From Phytopythium helicoides (lineage: Eukaryota; Oomycota; Peronosporomycetes; Pythiales; Pythiaceae), in NCBI GenBank assembly GCA_024867545.1, contig JANFNE010000013.1, positions 992,001 to 1,056,000 on the forward strand: a stretch of 64,000 nucleotides of DNA. Reading direction: 5' to 3'. Both the position numbers and the translations under genes were made by a program. How positions within the stretch are numbered: position 1 is the stretch's first letter; every line of letters starts with the position of its first letter. This document shows, in pieces, positions 41,186-52,417 of this stretch. Under the pieces are notes generated by a model, which saw only the letters and a list, made by a program, of their open reading frames with translations, made no database searches and was not told the DNA's origin.

Positions 41186-41800
41186 TTACTCGGGGCGAGC
41201 GAGCCCGCACAATGCGCGTTTTCGTTGGTGTTGCGTTCGGGCCAGGGCTTTAGTAAGTATGTCCGCGGGCATTTGCCCTGTAGGAACGTACTGCACCACC
41301 ACCGAACCTTCGTGAAGCAAGGCCTTTGCGTCCTTATACTTCACGTCCACGGTCTTCGGCGTCTCCGAGAGACCGTGCCGCTTAAGGCCGAGATATAGCC
41401 GACTGGCTATCCATCGCTAAGACAAGAGGAACAGGCCGTTGTAGAACCTCTTGCAATACCAGTCTCACCATCGCAGCTTCTTCGATCGCCATATCGGCAG
41501 CGATGTACTCAGCAGCAGTGCTCGACTTGGCAAGTATGGATTGCTTCTTGCTCCCCCAAGCAACACCGCAGCCAAAAAGGAACACTACGTTGCCCGACAC
41601 AGATTTTCGGTCAGTGCGATCGTTCGCCCAATCTGCATCCGATGCAGTGACGAGTCCATCTGACAAGGGCTCCAGGCACAATCGCAAATCCCGTGTCCCC
41701 TTCAAGTAGCGCATAAGGTACTTTGCGGCGTCCCAGGCGATCTTGTGCGGCTTGACACAATGCCTAGTCGGCTGTATAGGCCCTATTACTCTCTTTGCAG
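41186..41800 (-). mobile_element. Ty1/Copia retrotransposon fragment (RNase H end)
   Basis: The minus strand encodes the C-terminal end of a Copia polyprotein: [49 protein letters not shown], ending the first frame near 41382. After a frameshift it continues [33 protein letters not shown] and a stop at 41186. Reverse transcriptase, integrase and gag are absent, so this is a 3' remnant. Its upstream edge runs directly into mariner sequence. Confidence 0.85.
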
Positions 41801-42694
41801 CCCAGCCGCCTTTATCGAACCGAGGTGGATGACCTTCGAGGAGCGCATCGACTGCGGCACCTTCCACTTGATTGCCGGGATGACCTCCTCGATGAGTATT
41901 GCGGTATTCATCACTGTCGACGTTGACGGGCTTCACCTCTAGCGTGCCGCCGGTCGATTCTTTGAAGAGCGCTTGGGTTCTTCTTCACGTACAAATATCC
42001 ACGTTCCGATCTTTCCGTCGAACACGACGACACCATCAACAATCACTGGTCCCATTACAGTAGCCAGGAGCATCACCTTGGTGATGTAGCGTTTGGACTT
42101 TACACATCAACGCGGTGACTCCTCGCCAGCAGCAAGGTACTACGTCTGCTCTGTCTCTATCAAATAGAACCACTTCGCATCAACGAATACTCGATTAGTC
42201 ATTCCATCAAACTCCTTTGTCTCGGCATCGACGAACGAGAGACAGTAGTCGAGACGTTGGCGCAAGTTAGTGGCAGTGAGGAACGGCTTTACCGTGTTGG
42301 AGTGGAGCTTAATCTCGCCAGTCTTCAGTGACCTAATCAAGCTGGTCTTCGGCACAGAAAGCACCGCCGCCAAGCTGCGTTGTGTCTTTCGACGTCGCAG
42401 AGGTACCGCCTTGATTCGGTCCTTCACATTGAGCTCCTTCTTTTTCCGACCTGTCCTTCCGCGGCCATCAATAGAGAAGTCTGGGAGCTTGCCAGTCGAG
42501 CGTAGGGAGTCACGCGCAAGCTTCCAAAGGCGGCTCACTGTTTTCTCGCTGCACTTGAACGACTTCGCAGTTTCTAGGATCGAGCCACGCGGTAGATCGT
42601 AGTCCCTGGCCTTCAGTAGCAGTACTGCAACGATATCAGCCCGAGTTTGTGGCGACAAATCACTGTGGGGTGACCGGTTGGATGCCGTGCTCAT
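41801..42694 (-). mobile_element. Mariner-like transposase remnant
   Basis: From the ATG at 42694 a 184-codon frame gives a helix-turn-helix region (ETAKSFKCSEKTVSRLWK), a basic linker (GRTGRKKKELN) and the first catalytic Asp in NRVFVDAKWFYLIE. It stops at 42140. The protein continues in another frame (RYITKVMLLATVMGPV; FDGKIGTWIFV; then [10 protein letters not shown]) to about 41801, where Copia sequence takes over. The remaining catalytic residues and the terminal inverted repeats were not found, so it is inactive. Confidence 0.75.
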
Positions 42695-42950
42695 GTTGGG
42701 GTTGATGAGGTTGCTCTACTTGGCTGCAACTAATGGTGTTTGATGTGCCATCCTCGAAAATGTTTGACTGGGTTTTCATTCATTGGTCATTTATCATCCA
42801 ATGTAGCCAATGATTTTAGTCGGACTAGTGTTTTTGGACCAGCCTCGACAAGTGTTTTGGACCGAAGGGAGTTTGGTAAGACTGATTGTGTGCAAGTACC
42901 AGGTACGTTTGTTGCTCGTGGCGGATGCTGACGGATGCTGACTATTGAAG

Positions 42951-43006
42951 GAACAGACAACTCGTTTCAGTTCGTGTGGCTTCAAAACGCAACGCAAGCT
43001 TCATAG
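42951..43006 (+). pseudogene. Relic last exon of a membrane-array gene
   Basis: After TTGAAG the frame reads GTDNSFQFVWLQNATQAS and then stops. This matches exon 3 of the array family (member 4: GNDYSFQFAWLKSENATKP). Upstream, at about 42855-42875, TCGACAAGTGTTTTGGACC and GGGAGTTTGGTAAG recall the end of exon 2 and its donor. No other part of the gene survives between the mariner remnant and this exon. Confidence 0.5.
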
Positions 43007-43190
43007 TTCTTCGAAGAAACAATCAGGGAAACTCAAGTGGGCAACTCATTTGTAGTACAGACAACAATCGTAGCAATCGAAGTGAAAACGCATTTCTGTG
43101 ACCTACTGCCGAAGAATTACTCCTTGTTTGCTGGAGTAAAGATCTATTCAAACTGCGCAGATCTACCGTGCAACACGAGTATATGCTAGT

Positions 43191-46100
43191 CTAAAGCTTA
43201 GCACCCTGACCAGTAGGCAGCGAACCACGCGAACGCTCGGGGAAGAGGGGCATCACATGCTTGAATGCCTCCAAGTCACGGATAACGCGCACCTCTTGCT
43301 GGCGTGTTCCGTGCGACGCTACCTCTTGGAGCTTGACGGCCGCTGCAAGTCCGGCACCTGCGCTAATGTTGCGCTTTATAACGCTCACATCCGTCTCAAT
43401 CTCGGGTAGCCCGTGACTGACACCGTAGATACCCACAGTCAGCTTGCTGCGTCGGTCCCCGCCTCGACCAATGAAGCGGTCAAAAAAGTCCACAATGTCG
43501 GCACCGTGGAGTGCTGCCACACGCGCTGCCACCTGCTCGCGGCGATCGAAGCGGTATGTCTCGTTAGCAATTTCACGCCACGCGCGCATGCACTCTTCAT
43601 TTTCGCGTTTGGGCTTCTCACGCAGTGCCTTGACGACTGCGTTCACATGCTTAGCCCACTCACGAGTTGGCATCTGTACGAGAGCGTCGCGGAACTTCTC
43701 CAAGAACAACTCAACGCGCTGGTCCACGAGCGCGGGAGAGGCCACCTTGGACTGAATGAGCACGCGGAAATACTCGATCCCTTCAGTACGCATGATGCCG
43801 GAGAACACAAGGTAGCCAAGCTGCTCCTGCGTTCGCAACGTGTTGAAGCACGGCTCCTTCGCAACGTGGGCAAACAGCTCGAGCTGTGCACGCAGCTCGA
43901 GGGATTCACAGTCGAGCTGAAAGAGCGCGCACAAAGCCGAGTTGAGATTCTCACCGCTCCAAGCACGGCGCTCATAGCGATAGTCGACACCGTCGGAGAG
44001 CTGAACCACGCGGGGACGCGCCAGTTGGCTCGCAAAGATGGGATGGCACGGCTTGAAAATGGTTGTGACGCTATCCATGAGCGCCAGGGACCTCTCGCGA
44101 GTCAAGTTTCCGTAAAAGAACGACTCGATAAAGACTTGGTGGAAGACAAATCGAGCGTGTGCAATCAGGTCACTCAAAGTGATCGAGTGCACCGCGCGAA
44201 GCTTCGAGTCGACGCTCCACTTACTCGCCTCGAGGAGTAAGCTCGCGCCATACACACAGTGCTGATAAGGCTCTTCGAGGTAAAAATTCTCGTACATTCG
44301 CGTCGTGCGGTCTTTCACGCGCTCAAAGACGGCCTCCGAGAACTGGTAGCTGTCCGCACCGAGCGTCATGCTTGACAGCCGATCAAGCACAGTCGACAGC
44401 AAAAGATGGAGCTTGTGCGAGAACCCGCCCACGTACAACTCAACAGCACGCGCATTGAACGAAATTTCGTATTCCATGCCAGCGAGCTCAGCATCATACG
44501 AGCATTCCGTCAACTCGTCTTTGAGATACCGTAGTAGCAGACTTGTCAGCACTGCGTGGTGCGGGGTGCTTGTCAGCGACGGCGAGTAGAGCATGAAGGA
44601 CATGGTCATCTTAGGCTTGCGGAACTGCGTGTCTGGCTTGTACCACAATCGACACTGAGAGTCGTGCCGAACAAGCTCAGGAGACGCGGCAAACGCATCA
44701 ATGTCATTGCGGCGAGGCGGCGTCACAATCGAAAAATCCGTGCAAATGAACTCATTCCGGTGAGGGAGATGGAGCTGCTCGCTGACTGCTCCGCCGCTCC
44801 ATTTTTGCAAAAGATCATCTTCAATACGCGCTTCCGAGTACGGCGTGCCATACCATCGCTCCGTATGTGTTGTCGAGCCTTCAAAGCGCTTGCTAACCAC
44901 AGTGAGCCGCATGCGTTCAGGAATAAGCGCGTTCAACACTTGGTGCACTCGATCGGCGTCGTACTCATACAGCAAATACGCCCCCGAAACCGCGTACTGT
45001 GAAGGGTACCGCTGCATAGCTCCAGCCAGGTAGCTCGCGTAGCTCGCGGGGCTTTCCTTACTCTTGAAGCGGAACTCGAGCGCCGCAAGGTCTTGTGTCT
45101 CCTGGAAGATCCATGACTCAAACGGCGTTGATGCACGGAGCATGCGCAAGTAGTCATAGATGACGCTGACAACATCGTTGACATGGGCGATACCTGCGTC
45201 GGTTGCGTCTACCTTGACCGAAAAGAGCGCCCAATCCTCGTGGTCTCTCGAGAGTCCTGCCGAGAGTCCATTCGCCCACTTCTTCGCCTTGAGAAAACTG
45301 AGGATAGACCCCTGGCCTTCGTGACCGATCAGGTGTGACAGAATCTTGCTGGGTTTGGTGCGGAACTCGGCGTACAGAGGGGGTAGCGGCCACGACACGT
45401 CAATGATGCGAAGGTTCTTGACAGGCACAACCTGGATGGATCGTGCGAGGCGTGGCTCGTCATAGGGCACGACGTGGTCTCCAAACGTCGGCGCGCTTCG
45501 CCCAGTGGTTCGGATGGGCGAGAAGAGCTCGGTCGCCCATTGCTGGAGCGTGGCAAGGTCCTCCTTGCCGTAGATGACGAGTCTCATGACGCTGGCCGAG
45601 TAGTACGTGTCGTAGAAGTCGAGCAGCGCGGCGCGCACGTCGACACCACTGGCGGCAGGCGTGATGCCGAGCGTTTCGAGGTTGCCCGTGCCGAACTTGT
45701 GGAAGGCGTGTGCAGGGTTGGCGAGCGCCTTCTGCAGCTGGTAGAGCCTCCTGTGGTCGTTCTGCAGGTTCTTGGCGTTCTCCGCGTCGACGGCGTTCAT
45801 CTCCCGCTCGGTGGCGCTGGGCGTGAAGAGCGGCGCGACGAAGAACTGCGCGAAGCGGTCGAGCGCCTCGCGCAGGTGGTCGCTGAGCACGTCGAAGTAG
45901 AAGTTGGTGTGCGTGGGCGACGTGGACGCGTTGCTGCGGCCGCTGTGCGCGCTCAGGAACTGCTTGTAGCTGTTCTCGTCCGGGAACTTGCGCGTGCCCA
46001 GGAACAGCATGTGCTCCAGGAAGTGCGCGAGCCCGGGGAGCTCCGCGGGGTCGCTCTGGTGCCCCACGTGCACGTCCATGGCGGCCGCCGCCTTCTCCGT

Positions 46101-46220
46101 CGCCGCGTCGCTCACCAGCAGCACCTGCAGACCGTTGGGGAGCGACAGCGACCGGTACGCGCGCTCGTCCAGCGCCGACACCTGCACGCCGTTGCTCGAG
46201 GCCACCGCCGGCGTCTTCAT
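43191..46220 (-). CDS. Insulysin-type M16 metalloprotease with C-terminal AKL
   Basis: 1009 residues, one exon. The N-terminal domain has the inverted zinc motif HFLEH (66-70) and the distal Glu in ENAKN (about 147), as in insulin-degrading enzyme. The other three M16 domains follow (ENFYLEEPYQHCVYGA, TLRTQEQLGYLVFSG). Length matches human IDE at about 1019. Human IDE is a clam-shell peptidase for short peptides in cytosol and peroxisome, and this protein ends AKL, a canonical PTS1 peroxisomal signal. Its Met1 begins a conserved-looking N-terminus without signal peptide. It separates the Copia/mariner debris from the minus-strand array arm. Confidence 0.92.
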   Translation of the reverse strand: MKTPAVASSNGVQVSALDERAYRSLSLPNGLQVLLVSDAATEKAAAAMDVHVGHQSDPAELPGLAHFLEHMLFLGTRKFPDENSYKQFLSAHSGRSNASTSPTHTNFYFDVLSDHLREALDRFAQFFVAPLFTPSATEREMNAVDAENAKNLQNDHRRLYQLQKALANPAHAFHKFGTGNLETLGITPAASGVDVRAALLDFYDTYYSASVMRLVIYGKEDLATLQQWATELFSPIRTTGRSAPTFGDHVVPYDEPRLARSIQVVPVKNLRIIDVSWPLPPLYAEFRTKPSKILSHLIGHEGQGSILSFLKAKKWANGLSAGLSRDHEDWALFSVKVDATDAGIAHVNDVVSVIYDYLRMLRASTPFESWIFQETQDLAALEFRFKSKESPASYASYLAGAMQRYPSQYAVSGAYLLYEYDADRVHQVLNALIPERMRLTVVSKRFEGSTTHTERWYGTPYSEARIEDDLLQKWSGGAVSEQLHLPHRNEFICTDFSIVTPPRRNDIDAFAASPELVRHDSQCRLWYKPDTQFRKPKMTMSFMLYSPSLTSTPHHAVLTSLLLRYLKDELTECSYDAELAGMEYEISFNARAVELYVGGFSHKLHLLLSTVLDRLSSMTLGADSYQFSEAVFERVKDRTTRMYENFYLEEPYQHCVYGASLLLEASKWSVDSKLRAVHSITLSDLIAHARFVFHQVFIESFFYGNLTRERSLALMDSVTTIFKPCHPIFASQLARPRVVQLSDGVDYRYERRAWSGENLNSALCALFQLDCESLELRAQLELFAHVAKEPCFNTLRTQEQLGYLVFSGIMRTEGIEYFRVLIQSKVASPALVDQRVELFLEKFRDALVQMPTREWAKHVNAVVKALREKPKRENEECMRAWREIANETYRFDRREQVAARVAALHGADIVDFFDRFIGRGGDRRSKLTVGIYGVSHGLPEIETDVSVIKRNISAGAGLAAAVKLQEVASHGTRQQEVRVIRDLEAFKHVMPLFPERSRGSLPTGQGAKL

Positions 46221-46585
46221 GGTCGGACAGGCGGGTGGATATTGGATAATGGAGGGGCGTGTCCCCTCAATGGTATACGATTTTCAAGTCACCACGCCGA
46301 AAGGAAAGAACGGGAAAAACGCGAGGCACGATTCCTGGCGCCGTGAATATGAAAACGTGATGGTGGCGGCCGAGTGGGAGACGGCAAATCACCAAGGACA
46401 GCTTTGGCACCCTTGGCATATCCCAAGAGCAACGGGGTCTTGCGGTTTACTTTTTTTTTTTCCTTTCTTGAGAGATGAGTTTAGAACTTGTCGACTGATG
46501 CGGGGAATGAAGTAGAGAGACCACTTACATATATCGGAGAAACGGGGATCGGAATGAGCTCTCGTCGTGACAACTCTCGCGGACT
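46221..46585. other. Intergenic (365 bp)
   Basis: IDE-type gene promoter and 3' flank of array member 6. A ten-base T run lies at 46451-46460. No other feature seen. Confidence 0.5.
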
Positions 46586-48458
46586 CTAGAGAGCACCGGA
46601 AGGAGAGCGCTTGTTGAGCCAGTCGAATCGAAATGACAAGTCATTACCTGGGCAAAATTGCACGAGTCAATACCGCATAAAAGATAGGGCAATGCGACGC
46701 GTGACGAACCGAAATGAGCGAGAGATGCTTGAGTTGAGTACACGAACCAAAGTATTAGCATTGATTGAACGTGCACTGCTTCACGAGAAAGTACAAACGC
46801 TAGCTGACGAGATGGAGAGACTCGCAAAAGTCGATTCAGATTCCAGTGAACTACCACGAGCGACACCAGCTCAACGATCGTGAAAAGCAAGACATTGCAT
46901 ACACTATGTACGAGATGACTAGGGTTCATGCTGACAAACTGGGCGTAGTACGCGCGGTTTGGTAGATGATACATGACGATGAGATAGAGTGCTGATAGTA
47001 AAATGAGAGTGTCAGCATGCATCAAACCTGAACACGGAAACCTCATGAGTACGTACAGTACAGAATAGGCACGATCACCTCGACGTACTCAGCGAGAATC
47101 ATGAACTCCATAGCACTCAGTAGTTTGAGTACGTATGATGCATACTCGCAATCTGCCTGCTCTGCACTCAGCACTTCTGTTGGATCGTTACTGGTGTCGT
47201 CAAGAAGAGAATTGACTCTATCGGCCACGACTGAAAGCACCGAAGGCTCTATTGGCTTCACTTTGCTATTGTACGAATATGTTTTCGCGGGCCCAAACGC
47301 ATGGCTTGTGGGATGTATTTCTCCAGGTTGAGTTGGCTCAATTTTCGTTCGCATCCAACGTTGAAAAAAGCTATCTCGCTTCACATTATTTCCTTCTGAG
47401 CATCGAATACAAGGCGAATTCATTTTGTATCGATCAATGATATCGCCCACCTCGTCTAGAGCGCTCACTCCGGGTTTGTATATCTCAAAGCTAGCTGGGG
47501 ATTTGAGGAGAGATCGGGTATGCATGCCACGTTGGCGTAGATAGAAGAGTTTCCGTGTTGCAATTCGGATTTCATGGAGCGATACGAGAGCCATAAACAC
47601 TTTCGAGATTGCAAGACCAACGACCATCACAACCGATGGCTGGAACTGTATGCAGAATACAACAAATAGAGCCCCAGGAACATCGGCGTTAAACACGATC
47701 ATTAAAGTTGTGAGCTCATCTCCACCGTCTTCCTTTCGTGTTACACGCTGAAAAATTTGCCGATTGATATACTTGAGAACTGGGAGAAGGCAAAAGAACG
47801 CAGGGCGGGCGACTTCGCCGTCCGGGATAAGTGTAAATGCGTAGAAATACAGCGGATATACAGTGATCATGAGCGCCTGACAGGAGAAGAAGATCCCTCC
47901 CCGCACAATGTTCGACACAATGCCTGGGTTTGTGTGTACATACGGGTACCATTGAATCCCAAGTAGCGTTGTTTCCAGTATTAGGTGTGATGGCGTTGTG
48001 GCTATCATCGTGAATGGAACCGGAAATCCAATCACGCTCGCCAGTAGATACGAGAATGAGACATTGGCAACAGCAACCAGGAGTGAGGTCATGATGAGTT
48101 GAGTCACCGATAACGGCAACGATCGGCCGACTTGGGTGGAGAACTGTTGTAGCAAAACCAGGCAGAAGACGAAGTAGATTATAAATTCTCGTAAAAAGAA
48201 TTTGTGGTTGCCATCCAATCCGGCATCAGGTGAATTAAGTGGAATGACTTCAAAGAGTGTGATAACCGCGAGACTTGGAGCAGGGGTGATCGCCAGTACG
48301 CAAAAGGTGCGCCATAGTTGAGTTGTTGCGACGTAAGATCGTAGATCACGAAACCGAGTCGTGGAGTAGTGCCCCCTCCACTTAACCTGAACGCTCTTCC
48401 ATAGCCTGGTTACAGTCTGACAGCCGCTTTGAAACCCTTTACGAGCACAAGCAATCAT
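46586..48458 (-). CDS. Membrane-array family member 6
   Basis: Exons 48458-47057, 46991-46710 and 46647-46586, with introns of 65 and 62 nt; 581 residues. Key points are VKWRGHYSTTR, PLNSPDAGLDGN, LLQQFSTQVG, IGFPVPFT, NADVPGALFVVF, a loop of about 140 residues, AEYVEVIVPILY, PNRAYYAQF, SPSRQLAFVL and HVQSMLILWFVYSTQASL. The terminal motif is NDLSFRFDWL followed by NKRSPSGAL. It is the first gene of the inverted arm, and its 3' end points towards the IDE gene. Confidence 0.82.
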
Positions 48459-48602
48459 GATGAAATAACAGGATGCAATGTGAAGTGTGGGGAGTACTCG
48501 GAGTGTGGTGGGAAGTGACCATTTTTGAACTGGGCTATATCCAGGATTATATTTTCGTTCGTTCGAACGTCAGCCTGTGTCCATTCAGCTTGACGATGCT
48601 CT

Positions 48603-50423
48603 TTACTTTTTGAGCCAATCAAACTTGAAGGAATAGTCATGACCTGAACAAGCAAGAACACCCAGGATTCAATACTCAAGAAGTGAATCAACAAACTCAA
48701 GCGTGTACATACCGTAATGTGCAAGTGAACCCTGTGTAGAGTAAAGCACCCAGCCCATGAGCACAGAGTGCACATGGACATATTCGTGTGTCAGAACAAA
48801 CGCGAGCTGGCGAATTGGAGAGATGCGAAGAAATCGACTCAGAAATATCTGAACCACAATGAGCGACAACAGCTCGACGACTGCGTATGAGAAAACATTG
48901 AAAACCGTGCGTTTTAGATGCTCGGCATTCATGTTGACAAATTGAGCATAGTAAGCATGATTGGGAAGGTGAAAAATGATGACCAAGTACATTGCTACAT
49001 CAGTAGAACCCATATCAAGTCAGTCAAGTGGCCGACAGTCGGTTATCATGTACATATACTTACAGTAAAAGGCAGGGACGATCACCTCGACGTACTCGGC
49101 AAGCATGATGAATTCAGTCATATAAAATAGCTTGAGTATCGACTTTGCATAGCTCCGTTCTAGCTGGTTGAGCATCTCTATGTCAAATGTAGCTGCATCA
49201 CGCCGGTTCCCATGAGTTTGGTTTGGAACAATTGGTGTCACTAACACATCAGCGCGAGTCCAATATGACTTGAGGCGATCAAGCGTTGGCATTCTTGAAA
49301 GTACAGACCGAGAAGCAGACTTGTCAACCATTGAACGCTTTTTAACAATCGGCGATACGGTTTGATGATCGAGTCTCTCTAGAATTTCTGTCACTTCTGA
49401 AAGCAAGTCCATCGACTTTCCTAGCTCTTCGGTACTGGTAGTTCTTTCCCGGCGGCACGCCAATACTCGTTCTCGAATAGCTGTAAGCTCTCGAGTCTCT
49501 TTGTACATATCGTAGAAAGCGAAAAGCGTCATCAAGACTTTGATAATTGCAACTCCCGCTGCAAGCAGAGTTGATGGCTTGTATTGCATGCAGAAAGCCA
49601 CGAATAAGCCTCCAAGAACATCGGCGTTCAGCACAATGAAAAGTGGAGTTAGCTCTTCGCCACCGTGGGTTTTACGTGTTAACCGCTGAAAAAGCTGGCG
49701 GTAGACGATTCTCAGGATAGGAAGAAGGCAAAAGAACGCTGGCCGCGCCGCACCTTCGTCGGGTAGCAAGGTAAATACATAGTAGTAAATTGGATACACC
49801 CCAATCATTGAGACTTGACATCCGAAGAAAACTCCTGCACGGATTAGGTCTGAAAAAGTCTTCGGGTTAGCACGTAACTGACCTCCCCACAGAAATCCAA
49901 GTACGATAGTCTCGAGTCCTAGGTGGATGGTTGCAGAGAGCTGCAGAGTAAACGGCACCGGAAATCCGACCGCTTGGGCGATACCATATGCAATTGCCGT
50001 ATCCACAACAGTGAGGGGTAGCGTTATGAGCAGGAGACGGCGAGAAGTCATTGGAAGCACCGGCCCAACTTGCGCACAAAACTGCTGCAGCAAAAGTGAG
50101 CAGAACACAAAGTACGTTATAAGCTCTCGAGCGAAAAAGAGTCGGTTATGTGCCAGCCCGGCATTTGGAGGATTCAAAGGCACAACTTCGAAAAGTGTTG
50201 TTGCGGACAGACTAGAAAGAGGTGTTACCAGTAGCACGGCAATTATTTTCCACCGAGGAGTAGTCTCAGTGAACTGCTGGAGCGCAAACAGTCGACTGGG
50301 TGGGTATTCTCCTCTTTTCTTAAGCTGGGACGCCGAGTGAAGGCGGTGGAATATCGATTCGAGTCGACCTCGTGCTCGACCAATGCAACCTGTTTGCACT
50401 TTCACTTCGTCAGGGTGCGTCAT
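48603..50423 (-). CDS. Membrane-array family member 7
   Basis: Exons 50423-49064, 48994-48713 and 48643-48603, with introns of 69 and 69 nt; 560 residues. The start at 50423 (MTHPDEVKVQ) is the first ATG in frame. KKRGEYPPSR replaces the usual RGQYS entry. LLQQFCAQVG, VGFPVPFT, NADVLGGLFVAF, AEYVEVIVPAFYC, PNHAYYAQF and SPIRQLAFVL are kept. The tail is the shortest of the family (HDYSFKFDWLKK), with His in place of Asn. Similar to members 6 and 8 in the PLNPPNAGL loop, so the minus arm probably expanded locally. Confidence 0.82.
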
Positions 50424-50615
50424 GATCAAGGACAGGAACTGATGAAAGATGCCAAAAGTCCATCTCACACGCCTGAATTTAGCTCGACTAGGGCAAAAAT
50501 ACCTTCATGGTGGGAGGCAACGGCAAAATTCAAGCAAAAAAATGCAATTCTAATCTGCTATGCATAACACAACGCAATGTGAGACAAAAGAGTTCAGCCA
50601 ACTAAGCTCCTTCTG

Positions 50616-52417
50616 TTATGAATTCCTTTGTATCCATGCAAACTTGAACGAGTAATCATTGCCTGAACGAGAGCATACACGATTAGTGCTGTAAAGTGAT
50701 GCGAGGCATGCACGGTGTTTTGACCCACCATAGTGGGCAAGCGAGGCTTGTGTCGAGTAGACAACCCAAAGAATCAAGGCTGACTGTACATGAGCGCTTT
50801 CGTTTGAAAGTACAAATGCAAGCTGATGTATAGGTGATATTCCTAGTGTGCGGCGCAGGGTCAGATGAACTGCAATGAGCGAAACAAGTTCGACCATCGC
50901 GTACAGCACGACATTCGTCACGGTTTTTTCCAACTGCTGAATATCCATTCCAGCAAATTGAGTGTAATAGACGCGGTTCGGTAGGTTGAAAATGACAGAA
51001 AGATAAAGTGCTGTTGATGATTACATTGAAAAGGTCAGTCAGAACTCGCAGATATCACACGGCGCACTTCAAACTTACAGTAAACCGCCGGAATGATAAC
51101 CTCGACGTACTCGACAAGGATCATAAACTCAGTCATGTAGAGCAACTTGGTAGCGCGCCGTGCGTAACGGTGCTCAAGGTATGCTTGCGTCTCGTGGTTA
51201 TCCACAATTGGCCGCAAATTTGCGACCGCGATTGGTACAACCTGAGTGCCGTGGAACCAATGGTGTCGAAAACCATCCCACCTCGAAACTCGCGCAGGAT
51301 ACTGAACCAGCTGATCAGCGCTCTCGATTAAGCTTGATCGTTCTTCTTTCTTGTTGATTCTATCGATAAGCGCGATAACTTCATGCAGAAGGTTGACATC
51401 GGTTGATATCATTGATAATGCGTTTATTGATCCCACCTCACCCTTAACGAGTTTGATTCGATGTCGAAGGTGCAGCAATCGATGGACAGCTTGATAGAGA
51501 TCGCGAAACGATATTGTGGTCATCACAACCTTCACAAATGCGATGCCAACCGCAGTTAGAAGCGATGGTTTGAACTGCATGCAGAATGCTACGAACATCC
51601 CGCCCATAGTGTCAACGTTGAAAACAATTAGCAATGGGATCAACTCTCCTCCGTTGCCAGAATTACGACTGACGCGCTGAAAGAGAACGCGATAAAACGT
51701 TCTAATCACTGGAAGCAAGAACAGAAATGCTGGTCGTGCAAAGGTATTATCCGGAAGCAGGGTGAACACGTAGTAATAGAGTGGATAAACAACAACCATG
51801 GACGCTTGGCTGATGAAGAAGTACATGCCGCGAACAATGTCTGATAATGCTCTTGGATTAGCGACCAAGTGTTTCCGCCACGATATTCCCAAAGCAACTA
51901 TTTGTACTAGTAGCTGAATTGGCGCCGTGAGCTGCATTGTGAATGGAACAGGGAAGCCTATTGCACAGGCGGCCAGGTATCCGAAGGCTGTGTTGATACT
52001 CGCCGTCAACAGTGTGATTATGGCAAGACGACGCGCCATCATAGGCAGTCCCGGCCCGACTTGTGCGCAAAACTGCTGGAGCAACAGTGCACAAAGTGTG
52101 ACGTACATGGCAAGGAGTCGCACGAAGAAGTTTTGGTTGTGATTCGTGCCAGCAGATGGAGTATTCAGCGGCACCGAGTCGAAAAGCATCGTTATGATGA
52201 GGCTTGGAGCAGGAGTTAACAACAACACACCAAGTACTCGCCACAGTGGCATTGATTCGGAAAATTTCTGCAGCTTGATAATCCGGCTTGGTGCGTACTC
52301 GCCATGCCGCTTGATCGTGACGGCCGTCTGCACCCACGTATTTGCTCTCCGAAAGCTTCCATGCATTCGTGTCGCTTGTAACATGCTCGGTGCTCCAGCA
52401 TGAGTTCGTGGCATCAT
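50616..52417 (-). CDS. Membrane-array family member 8
   Basis: Exons 52417-51079, 51010-50729 and 50662-50616, with introns of 68 and 66 nt; 555 residues. The N-terminus is MMPRTHAGAP; either of the two adjacent Met codons could start. IKRHGEYAPSR, LLQQFCAQVGPGLP, IGFPVPFT, VDTMGGMFVAF, VEYVEVIIPAVYC, HVQSALILWVVYSTQASL and a terminal NDYSFKFAWI are present. The intron-2 donor is GTGGGT, weaker than the others. It closes the array on the right. Confidence 0.82.

Noticed and set aside
43422..43434. ACCGTAGAT inside the insulysin gene as another repeat end
   Set aside because: It lies in conserved coding sequence (VGIYGVSHG) and is a chance match to the 12-mer core.
46451..46460. T run near array member 6 as a transcription terminator
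   Set aside because: Homopolymer T runs are not terminators for RNA polymerase II genes, and its position is not tied to a 3' end.
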